Positions 15,762 to 23,977 of a stretch of 29,290 bases of DNA are shown piece by piece. How positions within the stretch are numbered: the first letter of the stretch is position 1; every line of letters begins with the position of its first letter. Under the pieces are notes generated by a model. It was not told the origin of the DNA. It was given only the letters and a program-made list of their open reading frames with translations, and ran no database searches. This DNA is from Syntrophaceae bacterium UBA2280. GTDB taxonomy: Bacteria > Desulfobacterota > Syntrophia > Syntrophales > Smithellaceae. The stretch covers positions 25,068 through 54,357 of the forward strand of contig DDWS01000066.1 of NCBI GenBank assembly GCA_002347685.1, given 5' to 3'. Both the position numbers and the translations under genes were made by a program.

Positions 15762-16082
15762 ATGAGCAGAGGTGGGTATAGAGAGGGCGCAGGGCGACCA
15801 AAAAAAGATCGAACTCCGGTCGGGCGTTTCGAGACATCGCAAGCCTACCTGGAAGCAGTTGTGAAGGGTGAGATTGAGCCGGACCCGGCACGGATTCAGG
15901 CGGCAAGGGTGCTGATTCAGTATGAGACAGCAAAGCAAAGAGCGCCGGTTAAATCGCCGACCGCGAAACAGCGCGAAGAGAAAAACAGGAGGTCGCTGGA
16001 GGAATCCACGTTAAAGGCGTTCGAGGAAGCGGCGAAGATCATCAAGTTGAAATTCAAAAATAATCAAAAGGTGACAAAATGA
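15762..16082 (+). CDS. Small-terminase-like protein
   Basis: This 106-residue basic protein opens with SRGGYREGAGRPKKDRTP, the AGRPKK signature common at the start of phage small terminase subunits and related phage DNA-binding proteins. The rest is helical, with a charged C-terminal half (KQREEKNRRSLEESTLKAFEEAAKIIKLKFK) fit for oligomerisation. The ATG at 15762 follows CGGGGGAG; an ATG at 15684 gives an implausible extension. A position after the capsid gene supports a role in recognising the element's DNA for packaging. No large terminase is present. Its stop overlaps the next start (ATGA). Confidence 0.65.
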   Translation: MSRGGYREGAGRPKKDRTPVGRFETSQAYLEAVVKGEIEPDPARIQAARVLIQYETAKQRAPVKSPTAKQREEKNRRSLEESTLKAFEEAAKIIKLKFKNNQKVTK

Positions 16083-16285
16083 CCGAGGTTATAATAAAAC
16101 CCATGCCGGAATCGTATCGAAAAATTCCAAGTCGATTATTGCCGATGGCACCATCGCCATTTGCGGACTTACCACCGGAGGGACCGAGTGCGGAGGATTG
16201 GGAATTGGCAAAGGAACTTTTCAAGATTCTCGATCCTGAGTCGCAAAGGTGGTACGCCCGCCTTTTCCCCCAGCTGGACCAATGA
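16079..16285 (+). CDS. Hypothetical protein (68 aa)
   Basis: I do not recognise this proline-rich small protein. Its C-terminal half (SAEDWELAKELFKILDPESQRWYARLFPQLDQ) is a probable amphipathic helical segment. Overlaps of ATGA on both sides place it in the packaging transcript. Confidence 0.6.
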   Translation: MTEVIIKPMPESYRKIPSRLLPMAPSPFADLPPEGPSAEDWELAKELFKILDPESQRWYARLFPQLDQ

Positions 16286-16506
16286 ACAACGAAATTTTCC
16301 TATGGTTGAAAGTTGCCAGGAATGCGGCGGATGAATGCAGCAGTTCGACGTTGGCCCGGCAGTATTGTCTTGATCCTACAAATTACTTTTTCAATGTCGC
16401 TTGCGAGGTTGCCGGAGTCGATCCAGAAGTGGCAAGGCAGGCGATCAGACAACGCATAAGTCAAGGTAAGGTGATGCCCTGCCCTTGCGGTGATCGTCGC
16501 TTGTAG
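16282..16506 (+). CDS. Hypothetical protein (74 aa) with C-terminal Cys pair
   Basis: This last gene of the element starts at an ATGA overlap; an earlier in-frame reading from 16249 is not needed. Residues such as FFNVACEVAGVDPEVARQAIRQRI resemble the small helical phage proteins of unknown function found near terminase genes. A short MPCPCGDRRL tail contains two cysteines. Confidence 0.6.
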   Translation: MNNEIFLWLKVARNAADECSSSTLARQYCLDPTNYFFNVACEVAGVDPEVARQAIRQRISQGKVMPCPCGDRRL

Positions 16507-16621
16507 GGCATTTAAACGCGTTTCTTTTTTCCAGGTGATTCGTATTGAATCTTTTAAAGAGCATGAGACATGCTGAGGTGACATGAGAAGTGGACTGCTG
16601 CAAAGCAGATGATCCAAAACG

Positions 16622-16646
16622 AGCGCCCTTCGGGGCGCTTTTTTTA
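16622..16646 (+). terminator. Rho-independent terminator closing the element's transcript
   Basis: AGCGCCC and GGGCGCT pair around a TTCG tetraloop, followed by a run of T. It lies about 115 bases after the last gene. Confidence 0.93.
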
Positions 16647-16703
16647 TGCCTGGGGTTAATTATTTTTTCAAAAAAAAAGCCCCTATTGCGCCATTTATTT
16701 AAG

Positions 16704-16726
16704 GCCCTTTTTTAGTCCCAAAGGGC
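16704..16726. promoter_or_regulatory. Right-end dyad containing TTTTTTAGTCCC
   Basis: GCCCTTT and AAAGGGC flank TTTAGTCCC. TTTTTTAGTCCC at 16708-16719 repeats the sequence upstream of int (8810-8821). The dyad lies about 45 bases from the right att repeat, a suitable place for an integrase arm site. Confidence 0.45.
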
Positions 16727-16735
16727 ACTTTTATC

Positions 16736-16768
16736 AAAAAAAAGGGTTAGCTAATTCGCTAAACCCTT
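16736..16768 (-). terminator. Terminator downstream of tRNA-Pro
   Basis: Read on the - strand, AAGGGTTTAGC pairs with GCTAACCCTT (one bulged base), followed by a run of T. It lies inside the element and replaces the original terminator now stranded at 8611-8652. Confidence 0.8.
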
Positions 16769-16770
16769 GA

Positions 16771-16825
16771 TTTTACTGGTCGGGGCGAGGTGATTCGAAC
16801 ACCTGACATCCTGCTCCCAAAGCAG
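16771..16825 (-). repeat. Right attachment site (55-bp repeat within tRNA-Pro)
   Basis: Identical to 8644-8698. The repeat covers the tRNA 3' part up to the anticodon stem, so the element restores an intact tRNA on integration. The symmetric stem-loop CTGCTCCCAAAGCAG at its inner end is a plausible crossover zone. Confidence 0.95.
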
Positions 16826-16853
16826 GCGCGCTACCAGGCTGCGCTACGCCCCG
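16777..16853 (-). tRNA. tRNA-Pro (anticodon UGG)
   Basis: The 77-base gene folds as a full cloverleaf: acceptor CGGGGCG with CGCCCCG, D stem GCGC/GCGC, anticodon stem CCTGC/GCAGG with loop TTTGGGA (anticodon TGG), T stem AGGTG/CACCT with loop TTCGAAT, and encoded CCA. It starts five bases after the rdgB stop on the same strand, so it may be cut from an mRNA-tRNA transcript. Its 3' part is the integration site of the element. Confidence 0.97.
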
Positions 16854-16858
16854 ATGAT

Positions 16859-17458
16859 TCACAATGCCTGACAACTCCGATGAAGTGATTCTTTGAGTTT
16901 CGTAAAAGCCTGTCCGCGGTGACTGATTTTATTTTTAATCTCCGGGGGCAACTCGGCGGCAGTCTTTTCCAATTCCGGAACCCAGAATATCGGATCATAT
17001 CCAAACCCGTTATCCCCGCGAGACTCGTCGATGATTCTTCCTTGCCAGGTGCCTTCAAAAGCCTCATATCGACCATCTTTGTGATACATTACCAGAGCGC
17101 AGTGAAATGATGCGGTTCTTTCATCACGCGGGATTCCCTGCAAATTCTCCAGCAGCTTGGCATTGTTTTCTTCGTCCGTGGCATCTGCACCGGCGTAACG
17201 CGCAGAATAGATCCCCGGTTGACCATCCAGAATGTCGACCTGCAGGCCTGAATCGTCTGCCAACACGTCTTCGCCTGTAAATTCGGCAATCGTCTTCGCT
17301 TTTTTATAGGCGTTATCCAGATAGGTTTGCTGATCCTCAACGATTTCCGGCGTGTTTTTAAACGCATTTAAGGACAACAGTTCAATGTCCATTCCATGGA
17401 GCATTTCACGAATCTCTTTGACTTTCCCCTCATTTTTCGTTGCGAAAACAATTTTCAT
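16859..17458 (-). CDS. rdgB: XTP/dITP diphosphatase (RdgB/HAM1)
   Basis: This 199-residue house-cleaning enzyme hydrolyses non-canonical purine nucleotides (ITP, dITP, XTP) to monophosphates, keeping them out of DNA and RNA. The family start motif IVFATKNEGKVKEI is present, with the catalytic DDSGL loop, the GIYSARYAG segment, GFGYDPIF and the C-terminal SHRGQAF that binds the base. Length is typical. It overlaps rph upstream by four bases, a common gene pair, and is followed at once by tRNA-Pro. Confidence 0.96.
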   Translation of the reverse strand: MKIVFATKNEGKVKEIREMLHGMDIELLSLNAFKNTPEIVEDQQTYLDNAYKKAKTIAEFTGEDVLADDSGLQVDILDGQPGIYSARYAGADATDEENNAKLLENLQGIPRDERTASFHCALVMYHKDGRYEAFEGTWQGRIIDESRGDNGFGYDPIFWVPELEKTAAELPPEIKNKISHRGQAFTKLKESLHRSCQAL

Positions 17459-18186
17459 GAACTCAAATCGCCCACAATATCCTTCTGCACCGAAACGATT
17501 TTTTCAATGCCTGAGGTGGCCATCTGTGTCATCGCATCGAGCTGTACTTTTTTAAAGGGAATCTGTTCAGCTGTTCCCTGAACTTCAATAAACAAACCAC
17601 TGCCGGTCATCACAAAATTCATGTCCACATCAGCCCGGACGTCTTCCTCGTATTCCAGGTCCAAAAGAACATGATTTTGCACAATCCCGACACTGACCGC
17701 AGACACATAATCATTGACGGGGATATGTTCTACCATTCCCTCCTGCCTCATGTGCTTAAACAGATCCACCAGGGCGACAAATGCGCCGGTGATCGAGGCG
17801 GTCCGTGTGCCACCATCAGCCTGGATCACATCACAATCGATATAAATCGTTCTTTCACCAAAAGCGGTCAAATCCGTAACCGCCCGCAAGGACCTGCCAA
17901 TGAGCCTTTGTATTTCATGGGTTCTGCCGCCGATTTTACCGCGCGACGCTTCACGGGGGACTCTGGACTGTGTGGACATGGGCAGCATCGAATACTCCGC
18001 GGTCAGCCAGCCCTTTCCGGTATTTTTTAAAAAGGGCGCCGTCTTCTCATCCAGTGACGCCGCGCAAAGCACTTTCGTATTGCCGAACTCAACCATCACG
18101 GAACCCGCGGCATTTTTCAGATAATGATTGGTGATCCGAATCGGCCTGAGCTCATCGGCCTGTCTGTCAAGATTTCTTTTAATCAC
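17455..18186 (-). CDS. rph: Ribonuclease PH
   Basis: The 243-residue phosphorolytic 3'-5' exoribonuclease trims tRNA 3' ends. It has the RNase PH core: GNTKVLCAASLDEKTAPFLK, the phosphate-binding region GRSLRAVTDLTAFGERTIYIDCDVIQADGGTRTASITGA, and the VSVGIVQNHVLLDLEYEED strand with catalytic acidic residues. Length is normal for the hexameric enzyme. Its stop overlaps the rdgB start and its start lies eight bases from the amidase stop. Encoding it next to a tRNA gene fits its role. Confidence 0.96.
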   Translation of the reverse strand: MIKRNLDRQADELRPIRITNHYLKNAAGSVMVEFGNTKVLCAASLDEKTAPFLKNTGKGWLTAEYSMLPMSTQSRVPREASRGKIGGRTHEIQRLIGRSLRAVTDLTAFGERTIYIDCDVIQADGGTRTASITGAFVALVDLFKHMRQEGMVEHIPVNDYVSAVSVGIVQNHVLLDLEYEEDVRADVDMNFVMTGSGLFIEVQGTAEQIPFKKVQLDAMTQMATSGIEKIVSVQKDIVGDLSS

Positions 18187-18193
18187 GACACCT

Positions 18194-18880
18194 CTAAAAA
18201 TAAGTCTTAATGCTCCGGGCCAGAGCCCTCGCGATTTCCGTTTGTGTTTTGCCGTTTGTCAGCTTTCTTTTCTCGTCCGGATTGGTGGCAAAACCGATCT
18301 CCACAATCAAAGCAGGCGTATTTAAACCTTCCAACTGGGGCACATCAGCTTCACGCAGACCTCTACCCTTTCGCGGAAATAAAATGTCCAAATTTTGCCT
18401 GACCAGCCTGGCGAGCTTCACCGTCTCATTTAAGTGTCTGGTTTTCAAATCGGTCACCCCCTGCTTCGCAGGGCTTTGGGGTAGATCCACGTTTTTAAAA
18501 CCCGGATAATAAAGCTCAAAGCCGGATGCGTTTCTGCCGAAACCCGCGTTAACGTGGAGACTCAAAAACAAAGCAGGCTTTGTCTTTAGAACAAGATTTC
18601 TTCTTTCCTCCAGGGAAATCGTTTTATCCGCCTCCCTGGTTAAAACGATTTCAAATCGAGGATCTCCGGAAAGCTCTTTTTTTACAGCCAGGGCGATTGC
18701 CAGTGTCAGGTCTTTTTCGGCGACTTTATCCACTCCGATCACCCCCGTATCCGTACCGCCATGAGCTGGATCAATCATGACAATCTGTCTGACCGTCTGC
18801 GCATGTGCCACAACGCCCATGATGAAAAACATGACCAGGGAAACCAATACAATAGAAAACTCTCGTCGCAAGTTTAGCAT
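18194..18880 (-). CDS. N-acetylmuramoyl-L-alanine amidase (Amidase_3)
   Basis: This 228-residue periplasmic enzyme cuts the amide bond between muramic acid and the peptide stem. A signal peptide with a hydrophobic core (about 8-27, cleavage near AHA-QT) is followed by a single Amidase_3 domain. Zinc ligands are in IDPAHGGTDTGVIG (His), the EER region, and SLHVNAGF (His); the catalytic Glu is in VEIGFATNPDE. No AMIN or SPOR domain is present, so it is a minimal form. A good AGGTGA site precedes the ATG. It lies between rel and rph. Confidence 0.92.
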   Translation of the reverse strand: MLNLRREFSIVLVSLVMFFIMGVVAHAQTVRQIVMIDPAHGGTDTGVIGVDKVAEKDLTLAIALAVKKELSGDPRFEIVLTREADKTISLEERRNLVLKTKPALFLSLHVNAGFGRNASGFELYYPGFKNVDLPQSPAKQGVTDLKTRHLNETVKLARLVRQNLDILFPRKGRGLREADVPQLEGLNTPALIVEIGFATNPDEKRKLTNGKTQTEIARALARSIKTYF

Positions 18881-18977
18881 TTTTTCACCTGTTTAATTAA
18901 ATTGCCTTCCAGCATAATGAAAGCCCTGCCTGCTTATCGCATGGAAGTCTTGTTTGTCAACCATCAAATGGTTTTCA

Positions 18978-21122
18978 TCAGGTTTTTGAAATCCGGGCTA
19001 CAGATCGTACCATTTTCAATTGCCGGATGGCCGAAAAGATAGATTGAAGCTGATGGATATCATAAACATCAATGACAAATACGCAGGTGGCGATCATGTC
19101 CGTTGTTTCCACCTGTGCGAAACTGATATTCACATCAAATGAGGATATCACGGAACTGACTTCCGTCAAGACCCCCTTACGGTCGTCGCAGATCACCTTG
19201 ATGTGCACCGGATAGGCATGCTTTTGCTTCACGTCCCAGTTGACATCGACGATCCGTTCGGCATCGAGTTTCTTCAGATGTGGACAATTCTGGGTGTGTA
19301 CAGTAATGCCTCGCCCGCGCGAAATATAGCCGCTGATATCATCGCCGGGTATGGGATTGCAGCATTTGGAAAATTTAACCATAACATCGTCCACACCAGT
19401 CAACGATATGCCCATTGAAGGCGAAGCAATGGCCTTTTTTTTCGTTTTTTCCGGCGGCGTATCGGTGTCTTTTATGCCCTCTGAAGCCAGAAAATGATTG
19501 ACCACCTGCCTGGGTGAAATCCGGCCGTAACCAACTTGTGAAATCAGATCTTCCGGTGTCAGGAGTGAATACTCCGCCAGAATTTTTTTGATCTCATCGG
19601 ATTTCATGCAAGTCGAAATTTTCAGATGGTTTCTTTTAAATTCCTTTTCCAGCAGGTCCTTGCCCAGAATCATCGAGCTGTTTTTTTCCTCCAGATTGAT
19701 CCAGTTACGGATCTTGGAGATGGCGCGCGACGTAACAACATATTTCAACCAGTCTTTGCTGGGATGATGACCGGCCTGGGTAATAATCTCCACCTGATCG
19801 CCGTTTTGCATCTGATAACGCAGGGGGACAATATTACGATTCGCTCTCGCGCCGATGCATTGATTTCCAACATCCGTATGAATGCTGTAGGCAAAATCTA
19901 TAGGCGTGGCACCCTTTGGAAAGGATTTCACATCCCCATGGGGCGTGAAGACATAAACTTCTTCGGGAAAAAGCGCCATCTTCAGATTGGACATGAATTC
20001 CTTCGGATTCTTGATGTCCTGCTGAATCTCCAGTGCTTCTCTCAGTTTTTTGATCTGACTGTCTTCTTCATCCTTGACAGCCCGCCCTTCCTTGTAACGC
20101 CAGTGAGCGGCAATGCCTTTTTCTGCCCATTCATGCATGGCCCGGGTCCGGATCTGAATCTCCACCCGTTCGCCGTAAGGCCCGATGACTGCGGTATGCA
20201 GTGACTGATAGTTATTAGCCTTGGGCATCGCAATATAATCCTTGAATCGACCTGGAACCGGCTTCCACAAAGCGTGCACGATGCTCAGCGCTTCGTAACA
20301 CGTTTTTTCCTTGTCGGAATCCAGAATAATGCGGAATGCTATGACATCATAGACCTCATCGAAGTTGATGTGCTGTTCATGCATTTTTTTATATATACCG
20401 TAGAGATGCTTTGCCCTGCCTTCCACTTCGCCCTGAATGGATACTTTTTCCAGTTCCTTGAAAATAATGGTTTTTACTTCTTCCGTGTAGCGGTTGCGCG
20501 ATGCCTGGGACTTGTCCACACGGGTATTGATTTCATTGAACGCTTCCGGGGATACATACTGAAAAGCCAGGTCTTCGAGTTCCATCTTCATCCAGTTGAT
20601 GCCCAAACGGTTGGCCAGCGGCGCATACACATCCATGGTTTCACGCGCGATATAGATCCGCCGGTCCGGCTTCTGGTATTGAAGGGTTCTCATATTGTGA
20701 ATCCGGTCGGCAAGCCGAACCATTAATATGCGGATGTCGGAGGACATCGCCAGAATCATCTTCCGGAAATTTTCGGCTTGTCTTTCCTCCTGGGATCCAA
20801 ATGATATTCGACTGAGCTTGGTCAGGCCGCTCACCAGAAAAGCCACGTCCTTGCCGAATTCACATTCGATTTGTTCTTTGGTGGTCAGTGTGTCCTCAAT
20901 CGTGTCGTGCAGAAGGCCGCTGATGATGGTGGCCGAATCCATCTTCATATCGACGAGAATACCGGCCACTTCCATGGGATGCGTGAGGTAGGGCTCCCCT
21001 GATAAGCGAACCTGTCCCTGATGCACGTTGGCTGAATAAATATAGGCCTTCTGAATCATCTCCTGCTCTTCAGCGGTGAGATAGGTTTGCGCTTTATCCA
21101 GAATATCATTGATTCTTATCAT
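18978..21122 (-). CDS. relA: Bifunctional (p)ppGpp synthetase/hydrolase (Rel/SpoT)
   Basis: The 714-residue long RSH protein makes and degrades the stringent-response alarmone. The N-terminal HD hydrolase is intact (HPMEVAG and HDTIEDT with His72-Asp73). The synthetase has KHLYGIYKKM, the charge motif RFKD (the bifunctional form, not the EXDD of synthetase-only RelA) and NYQSLHT. A TGS domain follows (VYVFTPHGDVKSFPKGATPIDFAYSIH), then a helical/zinc-finger region with KCCNPIPGDDISGYISRGRG and a C-terminal ACT domain (about 640-712). It lies 24 bases after proS, so translation and stringent-response genes are probably co-transcribed. Confidence 0.96.
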   Translation of the reverse strand: MIRINDILDKAQTYLTAEEQEMIQKAYIYSANVHQGQVRLSGEPYLTHPMEVAGILVDMKMDSATIISGLLHDTIEDTLTTKEQIECEFGKDVAFLVSGLTKLSRISFGSQEERQAENFRKMILAMSSDIRILMVRLADRIHNMRTLQYQKPDRRIYIARETMDVYAPLANRLGINWMKMELEDLAFQYVSPEAFNEINTRVDKSQASRNRYTEEVKTIIFKELEKVSIQGEVEGRAKHLYGIYKKMHEQHINFDEVYDVIAFRIILDSDKEKTCYEALSIVHALWKPVPGRFKDYIAMPKANNYQSLHTAVIGPYGERVEIQIRTRAMHEWAEKGIAAHWRYKEGRAVKDEEDSQIKKLREALEIQQDIKNPKEFMSNLKMALFPEEVYVFTPHGDVKSFPKGATPIDFAYSIHTDVGNQCIGARANRNIVPLRYQMQNGDQVEIITQAGHHPSKDWLKYVVTSRAISKIRNWINLEEKNSSMILGKDLLEKEFKRNHLKISTCMKSDEIKKILAEYSLLTPEDLISQVGYGRISPRQVVNHFLASEGIKDTDTPPEKTKKKAIASPSMGISLTGVDDVMVKFSKCCNPIPGDDISGYISRGRGITVHTQNCPHLKKLDAERIVDVNWDVKQKHAYPVHIKVICDDRKGVLTEVSSVISSFDVNISFAQVETTDMIATCVFVIDVYDIHQLQSIFSAIRQLKMVRSVARISKT

Positions 21123-21146
21123 GGAGTTGACCAGTTCACCCGACAG

Positions 21147-22874
21147 TTATCCGCATACCTTTTTTAATTCTGAATCCATGATTTTTTGTACGTCTGAAAC
21201 AATACCCCCGGTTTCACAAAGCCGACTCTCCCCGGTTTTCCGGATTTTCAGCTCGACGTGCCCCTGTGCCAGATTCTTGGGTCCGACAACCACACGCAGC
21301 GGAATTCCGATCAGATCCGCGTCTTTAAACTTAACGCCTGCCCTTTCATCGCGGTCGTCGAGAATCACTTCGACTCCGCAGGCCAGCAATTGGCCATAAA
21401 TATCCTCCGCCGCCTTCATCACGTCCGGCTCATTGATATTGACGGGGGTGACAATCACCGTGTAGGGCGCAAGCGGCATTGGCCAGATGATGCCGTTTTC
21501 ATCGTAGTTCTGCTCAATACAGGCGGCCACGGTCCGGCCGATGCCTATGCCGTAACAGCCCATAATCATTGTTTTTTCCTTACCGTCTTTATCCAGATAA
21601 ACGGCTTTCATGGCTTTGCTGTACTTCGTTCCCAGCTTGAAGACATGACCGACTTCAATGCCGCGGACAAACCGGATCGTACCGGCACAGCGTGGGCAGG
21701 GGTCTCCGGGTTCACTGACACGCAGATCGGCAAAGGATTCCACCTGACAATCCCTTCCGATATTTACATTTTTCAGATGATAATCCTGTCGGTTGGCACC
21801 TGTGACGAAATTGACCATGTTCTCCACCGAATAGTCGGCAATCACCCTGACTTTGATTCCGACGGCGCCTGCAAAACCACGCGGCGCGCCGGTAGCTTTC
21901 AGAATCATCTCATCGTCGGCCATTTCCAGTTCGGCGGCGCCCAGATAGTTTTTCACCTTAACCTCATTGACATTCTGATCGCCGCGGATGAGAACGGCGC
22001 AGGGCTTTCCGTCTGCATTAAAGATAAGTGTTTTGACAATCTGCTGCGGCGAAACATTCAGGAAGGCACTGACCTCTTCGATGGTGCGTACGTCAGGTGT
22101 TTCCACACTCTCCAAAGTCAGCCAGTCCTTTTCCGTGACGTTTGTTTTTTCAGGTCGGGCGATTTCGGCTTTTTCCAGATTGGCGGCATAACGGCATTGT
22201 TCACAAAAGACGATCGCATCTTCACCGGAATCGGCCATCACCATAAACTCGTGTGAAAAACTTCCGCCAATGCTTCCGGAATCCGCCTCCACCGGCCGGT
22301 ACTCCAGACCGCAACGGCGGAAAATATTGTTATAAGCGGTGAACATTCTTTCGTAGCTTTTTTCCGCGCCTGCCTCGTCCGCGTCGAAACTGTAGGCGTC
22401 TTTCATGCCAAATTCACGGCAGCGCATCACACCGAAACGCGGACGCACTTCATCACGGAATTTTGTCTGAATCTGATACAGATTGCGCGGCAGCTGCCTG
22501 TAGGTTTTGATGTCATTTCGCACCAGGTCCGTGATGACTTCCTCGTGCGTGGGTCCCAGGCAATAGTCACGATCATTTCGATCGCGAAACCGCAAAAGCT
22601 CCTTTCCGTAAAAAGTCCAGCGGCCGGACTCCTGCCAAAGCTCGGCAGGCTGCACCATCGGCAGATGAACTTCCTGCGCACCGGCTTTGTCCATTTCTTC
22701 CCGAATAATCTGTTCGACTTTACGAATCACACGATAGCCCAGCGGAAGATAGGAAAAGATTCCGCTGGTGAGTTTTCGAATCATTCCCGCCCGAATCATC
22801 AGTTGATTGCTGATCACTTCCGCGTCGGACGGTACTTCCCGTCCGGTGGGCAGGTGCATTGCCGAGTAACGCAT
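21147..22874 (-). CDS. proS: Prolyl-tRNA synthetase (bacterial type with editing domain)
   Basis: The 575-residue class II synthetase charges tRNA-Pro. Motif 1 lies near GYRVIRKVEQIIREEMDKAGAQE, motif 2 in DYCLGPTHEEVITDLVR with RDEVRPRFGVMRCREFGMKDAYSF, and motif 3 in MGCYGIGIGRTVAA. Between motifs 2 and 3 is a YbaK-like insertion domain (about 240-390) that removes mischarged alanine. A C-terminal anticodon-binding domain follows (about 470-570). Length matches the long bacterial type. The start overlaps the ispG stop by one base. Its substrate tRNA is encoded in the same strand cluster, about 4.3 kb downstream. Confidence 0.97.
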   Translation of the reverse strand: MRYSAMHLPTGREVPSDAEVISNQLMIRAGMIRKLTSGIFSYLPLGYRVIRKVEQIIREEMDKAGAQEVHLPMVQPAELWQESGRWTFYGKELLRFRDRNDRDYCLGPTHEEVITDLVRNDIKTYRQLPRNLYQIQTKFRDEVRPRFGVMRCREFGMKDAYSFDADEAGAEKSYERMFTAYNNIFRRCGLEYRPVEADSGSIGGSFSHEFMVMADSGEDAIVFCEQCRYAANLEKAEIARPEKTNVTEKDWLTLESVETPDVRTIEEVSAFLNVSPQQIVKTLIFNADGKPCAVLIRGDQNVNEVKVKNYLGAAELEMADDEMILKATGAPRGFAGAVGIKVRVIADYSVENMVNFVTGANRQDYHLKNVNIGRDCQVESFADLRVSEPGDPCPRCAGTIRFVRGIEVGHVFKLGTKYSKAMKAVYLDKDGKEKTMIMGCYGIGIGRTVAACIEQNYDENGIIWPMPLAPYTVIVTPVNINEPDVMKAAEDIYGQLLACGVEVILDDRDERAGVKFKDADLIGIPLRVVVGPKNLAQGHVELKIRKTGESRLCETGGIVSDVQKIMDSELKKVCG

Positions 22875-23956
22875 TACTCCTCCTTATTTTCTTTGTCCAG
22901 GGCTGAAATCTCTTCGAGTAAAACCGGGACAAAATCTTTTTCTTCGACTTTTTTATACGCCACACCTTTTTTAAACATCATACCGAAACCATGGCCGCCC
23001 GCAATGCCGATATCCGCCTCCGCGGCTTCTCCCGGACCATTGACCACGCATCCCATCAGCGCGATTTTGATATAATCTTTTCTGCCTGCCAGGGCTTTTT
23101 CAACTTTGGCCGTCAATCCGACCAGGTCGATTTGACATCGTCCGCACGTGGGGCACGAAACAATCTCCGGACCGACTCTCCGGATTTTTAAAGCCCGCAG
23201 AATACCGTAGGCAACGGGCATCTCCTGCAGCGGATCACCGGTGACGGAAACCCGGATCGTATCGCCGATGCCTTCGTAAAGAAGCGTCCCGATGCCCAAT
23301 GCCGATTTTACCGCAGCGTCCACCAGTGTCCCTGCCTCTGTCACGCCCAGGTGCAGAGGATAATCCGTTTTTTCGGCAATCTTGCGATATGCCTCGATCA
23401 TCATCGGAACATCCGATGATTTTAAAGAAAGTTTGATTAAACCAAACCCCATGTCTTCGAACATTTCAATTTTACGCAAAGCGCTGACACACAAAGCCTC
23501 CGCCGTAACCCCGCCGTATTCAAGCACCAGATCCTTCTGAAGCGACCCTGCATTGACGCCAATGCGGATAACGGTTTGATGTTCCTTAGCCACCTTTACG
23601 ATTTCTGCGATCTTGTCTTTGACGATATTGCCGGGATTGATCCGGATACCGTCCACCCCGTTTTTAATGGATTGCAGCGCCAACTGATAATGAAAGTGAA
23701 TATCGGCAATCAGGGGAATGCGGATTCTCTTCTTAATAATGGCAATGGCATCGGCGGCCTCCTCATCCGGTACGGCGATTCTCACAATCTCGCACCCCGC
23801 CTCTGCCAGGGCGTTGATCTGGGCTACCGTCGCCTCGACATCACGGGTATCCGTGTTGGTCATGGACTGCACCACCACCGGGGCATCCGAACCGATATTC
23901 ACGCCTCCGATACACAACGATCTTGTTTTCCTTCTTTTTTTTGATGACTGCGACAT
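22874..23956 (-). CDS. ispG: 4-hydroxy-3-methylbut-2-en-1-yl diphosphate synthase
   Basis: This 360-residue iron-sulfur enzyme performs the penultimate step of the MEP isoprenoid pathway. The N-terminal TIM barrel is recognisable (VVVQSMTNTDTRDVEATVAQI, GIRINPGNI). The C-terminal [4Fe-4S] domain has Cys268 and Cys271 in SCPTCGRC and Cys303 in MGCVVNGPGEA with the neighbouring Glu310 as fourth ligand. Length fits the two-domain bacterial form. It overlaps proS by one base, so both are almost certainly co-translated. Confidence 0.97.
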   Translation of the reverse strand: MSQSSKKRRKTRSLCIGGVNIGSDAPVVVQSMTNTDTRDVEATVAQINALAEAGCEIVRIAVPDEEAADAIAIIKKRIRIPLIADIHFHYQLALQSIKNGVDGIRINPGNIVKDKIAEIVKVAKEHQTVIRIGVNAGSLQKDLVLEYGGVTAEALCVSALRKIEMFEDMGFGLIKLSLKSSDVPMMIEAYRKIAEKTDYPLHLGVTEAGTLVDAAVKSALGIGTLLYEGIGDTIRVSVTGDPLQEMPVAYGILRALKIRRVGPEIVSCPTCGRCQIDLVGLTAKVEKALAGRKDYIKIALMGCVVNGPGEAAEADIGIAGGHGFGMMFKKGVAYKKVEEKDFVPVLLEEISALDKENKEE

Positions 23957-23977
23957 TTTCCCCCGCTTTCGGCTTTT

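Larger units (their letters stand above)
8644..16825. mobile_element. tRNA-Pro-integrated, capsid-encoding satellite-like element (about 8.1 kb)
   Basis: The element is bounded by a perfect 55-base direct repeat derived from the 3' part of tRNA-Pro(UGG), with the tyrosine recombinase beside the left copy. All its genes point right: integrase, unknown HTH-like protein, AlpA-like regulator, CHC2 primase-like protein, replication ATPase, several very small genes, HK97-fold capsid, a structured non-coding stretch, small-terminase-like protein and two small proteins. Many junctions overlap by ATGA, and a strong terminator closes the unit at 16622-16646. I find no large terminase, portal, prohead protease, tail or lysis gene. 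That set fits a phage satellite that makes or modifies capsids, or a reduced prophage. Confidence 0.88.

Noticed and set aside
16595..16608. CTGCTGCAAAGCAG resembling the att stem-loop
   Set aside because: The likeness is limited to a short palindrome with a different centre; probably chance.
8699..16770. Antiphage defence, toxin-antitoxin or restriction genes carried by the element
   Set aside because: No product shows nuclease, methyltransferase, toxin or known defence motifs; the small unknown genes fit better as phage-type accessory genes.
21258..22256. 332-codon open frame on the + strand
   Set aside because: It lies antisense to proS, whose motifs are complete; the translation has no recognisable domain and there is no ribosome site.
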